Source: Sulfurimonas sp. (GTDB lineage Bacteria; Campylobacterota; Campylobacteria; Campylobacterales; Sulfurimonadaceae). From it: a DNA stretch of 47,836 bases. The notes below the pieces were generated by a model. It did no database searches. It worked only from the letters and a program-made list of their open reading frames with translations, and had not been told where the DNA came from. The DNA lies in the NCBI GenBank assembly GCA_024513425.1, contig JANEIH010000003.1, positions 1 to 47,836 on the forward strand. Direction: 5' to 3'. Both the position numbers and the translations under genes were made by a program. Positions 12,716-22,534 of the stretch are shown piece after piece; the stretch's first letter is position 1, and each line of letters starts with the position of its first letter.

Positions 12716-13149
12716 AAAAGAGTATCATTCTCACGCAGACCGACACAACTGTCGGTTTTTTATCTCAAGATGCCTCTAAGTTGCGTGAAATAAAATCACG
12801 CCAATCAAATAAACCCTTTATTCAAGTATTTCAAAATTTTAAAACATTAAAAAAAGCAAATATCCGCATACCAAAAAGCAGAAAAAAGATGCTCAGACGA
12901 ACAAAAAAAACCACCTTTATAGTAAAAAACAAAGCCTTTCGGATTGCAAAATACTCTTTAGACTCTGAAGTGTTAAGAAAACTAGAGTGGAGCTATTCAA
13001 CATCGGCAAATGAGAGCGATAGAGGCTATGAGAGAAGTTTTTGTGAGCAAAAAGCTGATATAATAGTAGAAGATAAGCGGGGACTCTTTGAAGAGAGAGC
13101 CTCAAGACTTTATAAAATAAACAATACAAAAATAAAGAGGTTGCGATGA
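12676..13149 (+). CDS. Sua5/YciO/YrdC-family protein (start uncertain)
   Basis: [12 protein letters not shown]...RPSNKPF-like [26 protein letters not shown]; only canonical in-frame start lies inside carB. Confidence 0.75.
   Translation: MVQSNGTSRFSCIKKSIILTQTDTTVGFLSQDASKLREIKSRQSNKPFIQVFQNFKTLKKANIRIPKSRKKMLRRTKKTTFIVKNKAFRIAKYSLDSEVLRKLEWSYSTSANESDRGYERSFCEQKADIIVEDKRGLFEERASRLYKINNTKIKRLR
12739..12761 (+). terminator. Canonical intrinsic-terminator structure downstream of carB, inside the Sua5-like ORF
   Basis: ACCGACA-CAAC-TGTCGGT then TTTTT: perfect 7-bp stem, 4-nt loop, T-run. Confidence 0.7.
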
Positions 13150-13592
13150 GCAAAGTTATACAGACGATACTCAGTGGAATGTTTTTTACCTTTTTTTGTG
13201 ATTTTTTTCTCTTTTTAGGAATAAAAGAGAACTATATTGACGCACATAATATTCAAATCTATTATAATATTTTATTTATAGATCATCAATCTTTTACTAT
13301 CTACTTATTTTTTACTCTCATTACCGGCTACACTGTTATGTATCATAGCAATAAACTTGCCGTAATTGTTATCGGAACACTTTTTTTGCTCTGTGTATCG
13401 ACGCTAATTCCTCCTGTTGGAGCTACTGTGGGTGAGTTGTTGTTGATGCAAAAGGGTAGTGTTTTACAAACAGATAAATTTAGCTATCGTGGAGATATAC
13501 TCTATAATGGAAGAAAAAAGATCACTTTTTATGATTATAAACTAAAAAAGGTTATAATTCTTCCAAAAAATAAACTTCAAGGCGGTTATTAG
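13146..13592 (+). CDS. Hypothetical membrane protein
   Basis: 148 aa with several hydrophobic segments; overlaps preceding ORF stop. Confidence 0.75.
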   Translation: MSKVIQTILSGMFFTFFCDFFLFLGIKENYIDAHNIQIYYNILFIDHQSFTIYLFFTLITGYTVMYHSNKLAVIVIGTLFLLCVSTLIPPVGATVGELLLMQKGSVLQTDKFSYRGDILYNGRKKITFYDYKLKKVIILPKNKLQGGY

Positions 13593-13594
13593 TA

Positions 13595-14158
13595 ATGAAA
13601 CATATAATTTCTATTGCAAGCGGTGTAACTCTTGGCACTGCCGGTATTATGATGATGGGCACACTCACGGGATGTGAGCAGAGACAGCAAGAGGCACAAA
13701 ACAAGTTTTTGGTCATTGAGCAACTTCCAAATGGAAAATATAAAGTAGTAGAAGAGATGGCTACAGAAGGTCCAACCCGTGCAATTATCCGTGAGCGTGA
13801 TGAATTGGGCAATATTCAAGAGCGTTTTATGAGTGAAGAAGAGATGAAAGCACTTGCTGCACAGGAGTATGAAAAAGTACAAAGCGGTACAAGTGAGACC
13901 ATTCAAGATAATGGCAGTGGCGGTGCAGGAATGGGATTGGCTGGAACCATCCTTGCAGTTGCAGCGGGGAGTCTGCTTGGAAATATGATAGCAAACTCAC
14001 TTATGAACAACAAAGCCTTCTCTAGAAATACTCGAAGTGCCTACACAACTTCAGCATACAAGAAAAAAACAGCTCGTACATCTTCTAAAAAAAGTTTTTT
14101 TGGAAATTCAAAAAGATCCTCTTATAAAAAAAGCAGTAGTGGTTTTTTTGGCGGTTAA
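13595..14158 (+). CDS. UPF0323-like lipoprotein
   Basis: Lipobox-like LTGC; EQRQQEAQNKFLVIEQ...; Ser/Lys-rich tail ending FFGG. Confidence 0.8.
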   Translation: MKHIISIASGVTLGTAGIMMMGTLTGCEQRQQEAQNKFLVIEQLPNGKYKVVEEMATEGPTRAIIRERDELGNIQERFMSEEEMKALAAQEYEKVQSGTSETIQDNGSGGAGMGLAGTILAVAAGSLLGNMIANSLMNNKAFSRNTRSAYTTSAYKKKTARTSSKKSFFGNSKRSSYKKSSSGFFGG

Positions 14159-14161
14159 TCT

Positions 14162-15343
14162 ATGATACAAACACTTAAAATCAAACCTATTGATGATACA
14201 ACGCTTGATGAGATAGGTTTTACATGGCATACAGACAGCGATAGCAGTAAATATGTAAGTGATGAACTCGTGGTCATCACGCAAGATGAAGCAGAAGCCT
14301 ACTACAAAGCTGCAAATACGATATATGATATGTATGTTGAAGCTGCTGAATATATCATAGAAAACAATCTCTTTTTTGAGCTTGGCATCCCTTTTAATTT
14401 GATAGATATAATAAAAAAATCATGGGAAAATGATGTTCACTGGCATATTTATGGGCGTTTTGATTTTGCAGGTGGTATTGATGGAGAGCCTATTAAACTT
14501 ATAGAGTTTAATGCAGATACACCAACAGCACTTTTTGAGACGGCACTCCTGCAATGGGCAATATTAAAACATAACAATATGGATGAAGCCAAACAGTTTA
14601 ACAATGTTTATGAGGCTATTTCTAATAATTTTAAACGGCTTATTACACTTTTTGATGATACGGAAAAGTTTAACGAACTTTACAATGGCTGGAAGATACT
14701 TTTTTCCTCTGTTGCAGGTAATGATGAAGAGGAGGCTACAGTTAGATTATTACAGCAGATGGCAAGTGATGCCGGATTTGTTACAAGATTTGAGTTTTTA
14801 GAGGATGTCAGTTTTGATGATGAAGGTATCTACAGTAAAGAGGAAAATCCTTACGAGTATTGGTTTAAGCTCTATCCTTGGGAGGATATTGCCGTTGATG
14901 AACCAGAGCTTGCTACGATACTAATAGATATAATGGAGAACCAAAAAGCCATTATTTTAAATCCAGCCTATACTCTTCTTTTTCAATCAAAAGGGATGCT
15001 AGCGATCTTATCAAAACTTTTTCCAGACTCTCCATACCTGCTAAAAACATCTTTTAAGCCTCTTAAGGGAGTAAAACAGGTTGAGAAACCCTTTTTTGGT
15101 AGAGAAGGGGCAAATACAAAAATCATAGATGTCGATGGAGGGTTACTCACTCTGACAGATGGTCCTTATGATAATTACAGCAAGGTCTATCAACAATATG
15201 TAGAGTTTCCAAGTGATAAACAAGGAAAAAAATACCAAGCAGGTGTTTTCTTTGCCTATGAAGCTTGTGGAATTGGATTTCGAAAAGGTGGAGAGATTTT
15301 AGATAATATGAGTAAATTTGTAGGGCATGTTATAGTCGATTAG
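14162..15343 (+). CDS. Glutathionylspermidine synthase-family protein
   Basis: GRFDFAGG..GEPIKLIEFNADTPTALFE; KPFFGREGAN; ATP-grasp-like. Confidence 0.9.
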   Translation: MIQTLKIKPIDDTTLDEIGFTWHTDSDSSKYVSDELVVITQDEAEAYYKAANTIYDMYVEAAEYIIENNLFFELGIPFNLIDIIKKSWENDVHWHIYGRFDFAGGIDGEPIKLIEFNADTPTALFETALLQWAILKHNNMDEAKQFNNVYEAISNNFKRLITLFDDTEKFNELYNGWKILFSSVAGNDEEEATVRLLQQMASDAGFVTRFEFLEDVSFDDEGIYSKEENPYEYWFKLYPWEDIAVDEPELATILIDIMENQKAIILNPAYTLLFQSKGMLAILSKLFPDSPYLLKTSFKPLKGVKQVEKPFFGREGANTKIIDVDGGLLTLTDGPYDNYSKVYQQYVEFPSDKQGKKYQAGVFFAYEACGIGFRKGGEILDNMSKFVGHVIVD

Positions 15344-15353
15344 ACTATAACAT
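15327..15353. terminator. Bidirectional hairpin between convergent genes
   Basis: ATGTTATAGTC-GATTA-GACTATAACAT, 11-bp perfect stem spanning one stop codon and abutting the other; followed by TTACTTTTT. Confidence 0.65.
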
Positions 15354-15602
15354 TTACTTTTTACACTTTCCTGCAAGAAGATTTTTCTTATTTTTTTCAA
15401 TCAGCTTTGGACCTATACCTTTTACATGTCCTAAACTTTGTATATCTTTAAAACAGTTCCCTTTTCTGTAAGCAATGATCGCATCTGCTTTTTTACTACC
15501 AACACCATTAAGGCCCATTAACTCATCTTTAGAGGCATTGTTAATATCAACAGCACCAAATAAAAAACTCAAACCTAGAACTAAAATTGCTAAAATTTTC
15601 AT
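15354..15602 (-). CDS. ComEA-like helix-hairpin-helix secreted protein
   Basis: Signal peptide then VDINNASKDELMGLNGVGSKKADAIIAYR...GHVKGIGPKLI. Confidence 0.85.
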   Translation of the reverse strand: MKILAILVLGLSFLFGAVDINNASKDELMGLNGVGSKKADAIIAYRKGNCFKDIQSLGHVKGIGPKLIEKNKKNLLAGKCKK

Positions 15603-15698
15603 TTTAACCCCTTTCTTATTAAATTCAATTGTAGTATAACCAAATAAATGTTAAAAAGAAAATTTATTGTGATTTGTTATTTTCATTTTCTGTTTTAG

Positions 15699-16856
15699 TT
15701 AACTACAACCGCACCCGCCGCTACTGCTCTGTGGTGCTGAAGATGTTCCACCTGTAGAGCAAGCCGATACACCCGGAGGTGTTGTAGGCTGAACAGCTTC
15801 ATTGTCTACCCCACCATTAGCATTAATCTCTTCAATAGTTGCCCAAATAGATTCCGCTGCTTTCATATAGCGTTTTGCAGACTCAAAGTCTGGAGCTATA
15901 AAAGTAATAGGTTTTCCTTCATCACCGCCCGTTCTGATTGACGGTTCAATTGGAATTTCGGCGATAACTTTTGTATTGAACTCTTTTGCCATAGGTTCAG
16001 AAGTTCCTTTGCCAAAGATATCATACTCTACACCGGTATCTGGCGCAATAAATCCACTCATATTCTCAACAATTCCAGCGATTGGAATGTTGAGTTTTTT
16101 GAACATATCAAGTGAGCGACGCGAGTCATCAAGAGATACCCCCTGTGGTGTTGTAACTGTGAGACCGGCTGTTACCGGAACAGATTGTGCAAGCGTAAGC
16201 TGTGCATCACCGGTTCCCGGTGGCATATCAATTACAAGCACATCTAACTCTGACCATAAGATATCACGCAGGAACTGCTCGATTGCCTTCATGATCATAG
16301 CGCCACGCCAGATTAAAGATTGTCCTTTTTCCATCAACGAACCCATAGACATTACTTCAATGCCATAAGTCTGAATAGGAAGCACTTTATTTCCATTTAC
16401 TTCTGGTTTTACATCAGCAACACCAAGCATACGAGGAATATTTGGACCATAGATATCTGCATCTAAAAGACCTACTTTTTTGCCTTGTTGCGCAAGAGCA
16501 ATAGCAATATTTACAGATGTTGTAGATTTACCGACACCACCTTTTCCAGAACTTACCATCAAAAAGTTTTTAATTTGCGGTGCAATATTTTTACCTCTTG
16601 AAGAGCTCTCTCTTGGCATTATCGGTGCTTTAATATTTAGGGTTATATTTGTTGCACCTGCATGCTTTAGCTCTTGTGTTGCTTCATCTTTAATTTGCTG
16701 TGCAACTTCTGGTGCCGATGAAGTGATATCTATTGTCAGACTCACATCGTTGCCATTGATTGCAATATCTTTTACAAAACCAAATGTTATGATATCCTTG
16801 GTAAAACCAGGATACATAACTTTTGATAATGCCGATTTTACTATTTCTTCAGTCAT
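15699..16856 (-). CDS. Mrp/NBP35-family Fe-S cluster carrier ATPase
   Basis: SGKGGVGKSTTSVNIA, MPPGTGDAQLTLAQ; Gly/Cys-rich C-terminus GGCGCS. Confidence 0.95.
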   Translation of the reverse strand: MTEEIVKSALSKVMYPGFTKDIITFGFVKDIAINGNDVSLTIDITSSAPEVAQQIKDEATQELKHAGATNITLNIKAPIMPRESSSRGKNIAPQIKNFLMVSSGKGGVGKSTTSVNIAIALAQQGKKVGLLDADIYGPNIPRMLGVADVKPEVNGNKVLPIQTYGIEVMSMGSLMEKGQSLIWRGAMIMKAIEQFLRDILWSELDVLVIDMPPGTGDAQLTLAQSVPVTAGLTVTTPQGVSLDDSRRSLDMFKKLNIPIAGIVENMSGFIAPDTGVEYDIFGKGTSEPMAKEFNTKVIAEIPIEPSIRTGGDEGKPITFIAPDFESAKRYMKAAESIWATIEEINANGGVDNEAVQPTTPPGVSACSTGGTSSAPQSSSGGCGCS

Positions 16857-16947
16857 TATTCTTTTCCTTGAAAATCATTTTTGAAACTTATCATATCCAA
16901 ATAAGACAAATATTATCTTATTTAGGATCAATTTTTTCAAAAAATGT

Positions 16948-18414
<1,467 letters not shown>

Positions 18415-18521
18415 TTATTGGCGGGCTAAAGGAACTCCCCATATAAGAAAGCTGTTTTTTAAGATTTAAAAAGCTTTTGATGTGTATAATTTCGTAACAC
18501 TTTTAATCATGAGGAGACTTT

Positions 18522-19646
18522 TTGTCTAACTTGACACTTATTTTACTTGCATCTGGAGCTTCTAGGCGCTTTGCCCAAGATGTAAAAAAACAGTGGCTTC
18601 GCATTGAACATAAGCCTTTGTGGCAATTTGTAGCAGATAATTTGAAAAAAAGTGGCTTTTTCTCTCAAATTATTATCGTAGGTTCTGCCGATGAAATAGA
18701 GTTTATGAAACTATACTCCTCATATCAGTTTGTAGCAGGTGGAGTGACAAGACAGGAGTCTCTTAAAAATTCACTCGAAATTGTTGCAAATGAATATCTC
18801 CTTGTGAGTGATATAGCACGCGCCTGCATCTCGACCAATTTATTAGAACGCATTATCTCACGCAAGGGTTTGTCTGATGTTATCGTTCCCTTTTTAAATG
18901 TAACCGATACTATTGTGTATGAGAATGAAACTATTGATAGAGACAAGGTAAAAAGAATTCAAACCCCACAACTCTCCACAACAAAAGCACTTAAAGCTGC
19001 ACTTGATACTAATGAGATATTTACAGATGAGAGTAGTGCTATAGTTGCAAACGGTGGCTCACGCGAGTTTGTTGTAGGTGAAGATGATGCCCATAAGATT
19101 ACATACCCGCAAGATTTAAAAAAAGTTTCATGTTTGAGTGCACCAAGCAGTGACATACTTAACGGAAGCGGTTTTGATGTCCATGCCTTTGATGATAAAG
19201 GTACAATGTGGCTAGGTGGTGTAAAAATAGAATCCGACTTTGGATTTAAAGCACACAGCGATGGTGATGTAGCTATTCATGCACTCATAGATGCTCTCTT
19301 AGGGGCCGCAGGAATGGGTGATATAGGAATGCTTTTTCCTGACAATGATGATGCATATAAAGGGATCGATTCAAAAGAGTTGCTCAAGAATGTTGTAGCA
19401 AAAATTTATAGTTTTGGTTTTGTTATTATCAATGCAGATATAACCATAGCAGCACAAACACCTCGTATAGGAAAGTATAAACCGCAAATGCGTAGAGTTT
19501 TAGCTGAGATCTTGGGCATCGATACATCGCGTATGAATATCAAAGCAACGACAACAGAAAAATTAGGCTTCATCGGAAGAAGCGAAGGTGTTGGTGTTAT
19601 TGCCAATGCAAATTTAAAATATTTAGATTGGAAAATGATAGGATAG
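18522..19646 (+). CDS. ispDF: Bifunctional IspD/IspF enzyme (TTG start)
   Basis: IspD N-half (LLASGASRRFAQDVKKQWL) fused to IspF (GSGFDVHAF...HSDGDVAIHALIDALLGAAGMGDIG); AGGAG upstream of TTG. Confidence 0.95.
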   Translation: MSNLTLILLASGASRRFAQDVKKQWLRIEHKPLWQFVADNLKKSGFFSQIIIVGSADEIEFMKLYSSYQFVAGGVTRQESLKNSLEIVANEYLLVSDIARACISTNLLERIISRKGLSDVIVPFLNVTDTIVYENETIDRDKVKRIQTPQLSTTKALKAALDTNEIFTDESSAIVANGGSREFVVGEDDAHKITYPQDLKKVSCLSAPSSDILNGSGFDVHAFDDKGTMWLGGVKIESDFGFKAHSDGDVAIHALIDALLGAAGMGDIGMLFPDNDDAYKGIDSKELLKNVVAKIYSFGFVIINADITIAAQTPRIGKYKPQMRRVLAEILGIDTSRMNIKATTTEKLGFIGRSEGVGVIANANLKYLDWKMIG

Positions 19647-19647
19647 T

Positions 19648-20535
19648 ATGAAGATATTAATTATAGAAAATGAAGTATATTTAGCACAGAGCATCGCAAC
19701 AAAATTAGGTGAATTAGGGTATATATGTGAAATGTGCACCTCAACAAAAGATGCAATTCGTGGCATTAGTTATGATATAGTGCTTCTCTCTACAAATATA
19801 AATGGGCAAGATTTTAATCCTGTTATAGAAACATTTAAAAACTCCATCGTTATTTTGATGGTCTCATATATTTCAAATGACACAGTATCAAAACCACTAT
19901 CAGCAGGGGCAAAAGATTACATTTTAAAACCATTTATGATAGAAGAGCTTGTTCGCAAGATTGACCACTATCAAGATTATGAAAAGCTTAAAAAGAAAAA
20001 TGAGGCGTATGAGAAATATCTTGCATACACATTTGAAAATGCAAAACATGGTCAGGATTTAGAAGATATCGAACTGCCTCTCTTTGTCTCATCAAACTTT
20101 CAAAAATATGCAGATGCTTTTGTCTTTGAGTATGTACAAAAAAAGAATCTTCCACTCCATTTTGTCTCACTTGGCGACATAAAAGCATTTAATGAGATAG
20201 AATCACTACCGCAAAATTCCATAATTTACATTATCGACTATCAGATACTTAAAAAATCAGACAAGAGAATCTTTTGTGAGTTGATAGCAGATAAAAAAGC
20301 CATCATCGTCAGCAGTGATAAGATTGAAGATGTAGAGTATCCTGTTATTGAGATTAAAAGTGAAAATAATGTCTTTAGCAGAGGAGAAATCCTTCCAATT
20401 GAAGATTATGTAAAATTTATTGTACTCAATTATCAAGACAAATATCCAGATACAGAACTCTCCAGAAAATTGGGTATCAGCCGTAAAAGCCTTTGGGAAA
20501 AAAGAAAGAAATATGACATCGTCAAGAAAAAATAA
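19648..20535 (+). CDS. cemR: Atypical response regulator, HP1021/CemR type
   Basis: Receiver-like N-terminus with KPF motif but LLSTNI at the usual phospho-Asp position; C-terminal Fis-like HTH ELSRKLGISRKSLWEKRKKY; follows ispDF as in HP1020-HP1021 / Cj1607-Cj1608. Confidence 0.8.
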   Translation: MKILIIENEVYLAQSIATKLGELGYICEMCTSTKDAIRGISYDIVLLSTNINGQDFNPVIETFKNSIVILMVSYISNDTVSKPLSAGAKDYILKPFMIEELVRKIDHYQDYEKLKKKNEAYEKYLAYTFENAKHGQDLEDIELPLFVSSNFQKYADAFVFEYVQKKNLPLHFVSLGDIKAFNEIESLPQNSIIYIIDYQILKKSDKRIFCELIADKKAIIVSSDKIEDVEYPVIEIKSENNVFSRGEILPIEDYVKFIVLNYQDKYPDTELSRKLGISRKSLWEKRKKYDIVKKK

Positions 20536-21703
20536 AACGCTCTATATTGATAAAGAGGCGGCTTCAGCATTAGAGCTTGTAGATGACGGATTGTTACATC
20601 CGGTAACAAAACTAATGAATAAAGCAGAGTCCATAGAGGTTTTAAAAACTGGACTCATCAATGGAAAATCTTTCCCTTTCCCTTTTATACTCGCACCCTT
20701 TGGAAAGAAAAATGAAGAGACAATCTCTTTGCTTGAAGTGGGTGAAGAGATCATAATCATCTGCAATCAAGAGGAGTTCGCAACACTTGTTGTTGAAGAA
20801 ACTTTTAGAATAGACCCAAATGAGCGTGTAAAACATATTTATGGCACAGACGACCTCTCTCACCCCGGTGTTATGGCAACCATCAAGCGTATCGGCAGAT
20901 GGGCAGTAAGCGGTAGCTATACTATACTGAACAAAAAAGAGAATATCAACAAAAAAAACATTGCCAAAGTAAAAGAGCTCATAGGCGCTAGCCATACAAG
21001 TTCTCTTGTAATGGGTGTCAATCCTCTGCATCGTGCACATGAGCGTCTTATTCGTCAAACCTTAGAGGCTACGGATCTGCTCATTATTTTTCTCTTAAAG
21101 CCTTATGATAGTGCCAATATTGCTTTTGATATTAGAAAAGAGGCTTTGCTATATTTTATAAATAACTTTTTACCTAAAAACCGCGTGGTTGTTGTGCCAC
21201 TTGAAAACAGTTATATCTTTGCAGGCTATAATGAGATCATTATCGATGCCATTGTTGCAAAGAATTATGGTTGTGGAAGACTCACAATCGGACGAAACCA
21301 CGCAGGTCTTGGTATGTTTTATGATTGTAACTCAAATAAGTCTATTGTTGATAAAGTAACTGGAATCGATATTGAAATAACAGTAGCAAGTGAATATGTT
21401 TATTGTGATGAGTGTAAAACATTAGTCAGTAAAAATACTTGTCCTCATGGGCAACATCATCAAATCTCTTATCATGCAGATTCTATCTTAGAGTTGCTTG
21501 AGGTTGGTCTTTTGCCACCAGCTGTACTTATTCGTAAAGAGATAAGCTCCTTTTTACTCTCAAAACTCTTTCCAAACAGATTTAAAAATCTGGAAAAGTT
21601 ATACTATGACACTTTTCCCGTCAAAGGTCTTTTAGAGGAGCATACGGAAAAAGATTTCTATCTTGAGTTGATGAAGCTCTATCAAACAACTTCACTTACA
21701 TAA
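20513..21703 (+). CDS. ATP-sulfurylase (sulfate adenylyltransferase)-like protein
   Basis: MGVNPLHRAHERLIRQ, TIGRNHAG, Cys/His knuckle CDEC...CPHGQHH; overlaps the regulator gene. Confidence 0.85.
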   Translation: MTSSRKNKTLYIDKEAASALELVDDGLLHPVTKLMNKAESIEVLKTGLINGKSFPFPFILAPFGKKNEETISLLEVGEEIIIICNQEEFATLVVEETFRIDPNERVKHIYGTDDLSHPGVMATIKRIGRWAVSGSYTILNKKENINKKNIAKVKELIGASHTSSLVMGVNPLHRAHERLIRQTLEATDLLIIFLLKPYDSANIAFDIRKEALLYFINNFLPKNRVVVVPLENSYIFAGYNEIIIDAIVAKNYGCGRLTIGRNHAGLGMFYDCNSNKSIVDKVTGIDIEITVASEYVYCDECKTLVSKNTCPHGQHHQISYHADSILELLEVGLLPPAVLIRKEISSFLLSKLFPNRFKNLEKLYYDTFPVKGLLEEHTEKDFYLELMKLYQTTSLT

Positions 21704-21711
21704 GGGTATAA

Positions 21712-22218
21712 ATGAACTGGTTTTTTCTTACTGTAGGCTACAGTGGTCTCTCGCCAAAAGCCCCCGGAACTATGGGAACGCTTGTTTCTCTACCGTTTGG
21801 TATGTTGATACTTATCTATTTTGATGCAACAACACTTTTCTTGGCGACTTCACTTATTTCAATTGTCGCTATTAAGATTATTAATCAGTATGAAGAAGAG
21901 TCAGGCACACATGATAATCAAAAAATCGTTATTGATGAACTAGCAGGAGTATGGTTTGCACTCTCAGTTGCACCGGCAACAACTATTGCTATAGATCAGA
22001 TTTTTGATCTGCAAAACGGGTTTTTAATTCAGTCACTACTCTCTTTTGTTATTTTTCGAGCGTATGATATTATAAAACCGTCTATCATAGGAAGAATCGA
22101 CCGTGAAGCAAAAGGCGGTATTGGTGTTATGGGTGATGATATTATCGCTGGATTTGCAGCAGGAATCTCCTCTGCTGCACTTTGGCAAGGGTGGCTCTAT
22201 CTAAAAGATCTTATCTAG
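21712..22218 (+). CDS. pgpA: Phosphatidylglycerophosphatase A
   Basis: SPKAPGTMGTLVSLP, DELAGVW, GGIGVMGDDIIAGFAAG. Confidence 0.93.
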   Translation: MNWFFLTVGYSGLSPKAPGTMGTLVSLPFGMLILIYFDATTLFLATSLISIVAIKIINQYEEESGTHDNQKIVIDELAGVWFALSVAPATTIAIDQIFDLQNGFLIQSLLSFVIFRAYDIIKPSIIGRIDREAKGGIGVMGDDIIAGFAAGISSAALWQGWLYLKDLI

Positions 22219-22510
22219 AACACTCTATCTCTTCGTAAGCTTTCTGCGTGAGTTTATCTAACATATCGTCATATGAGGTGTAAATAGACCCTAGTTCACT
22301 TGATCGCTGTCTGAGCTAAAGACCACACTACACTCATTACGGCGTTTTACACTAAAAGCTACTAGATTTACCACTTCTAGTTCAAAAAACTCTTTGATAT
22401 GGATCAAAATCGATCTTTGAGTTTTTCAAGTCACTTTTATAAATTGATAGCATTTGTCGGGCAGATCACTTCACATCTATTGCATTGACTCTCAACGCTT
22501 AGTGATCAAA
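22219..22510 (-). pseudogene. Decayed 4Fe-4S ferredoxin-type gene
   Basis: Minus-strand fragments in different frames: LSVESQCNRCEVICPTNAINL*, KSDLKNSKIDFDPYQ, KEFFELEVVNLVAFSVKRRNECSVVFSSDSDQVN*, LGSIYTSYDDMLDKLTQKAYEEIECSR*. Confidence 0.65.
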
Positions 22511-22534
22511 CACACAGCCCCGTATTAAGTTTTA

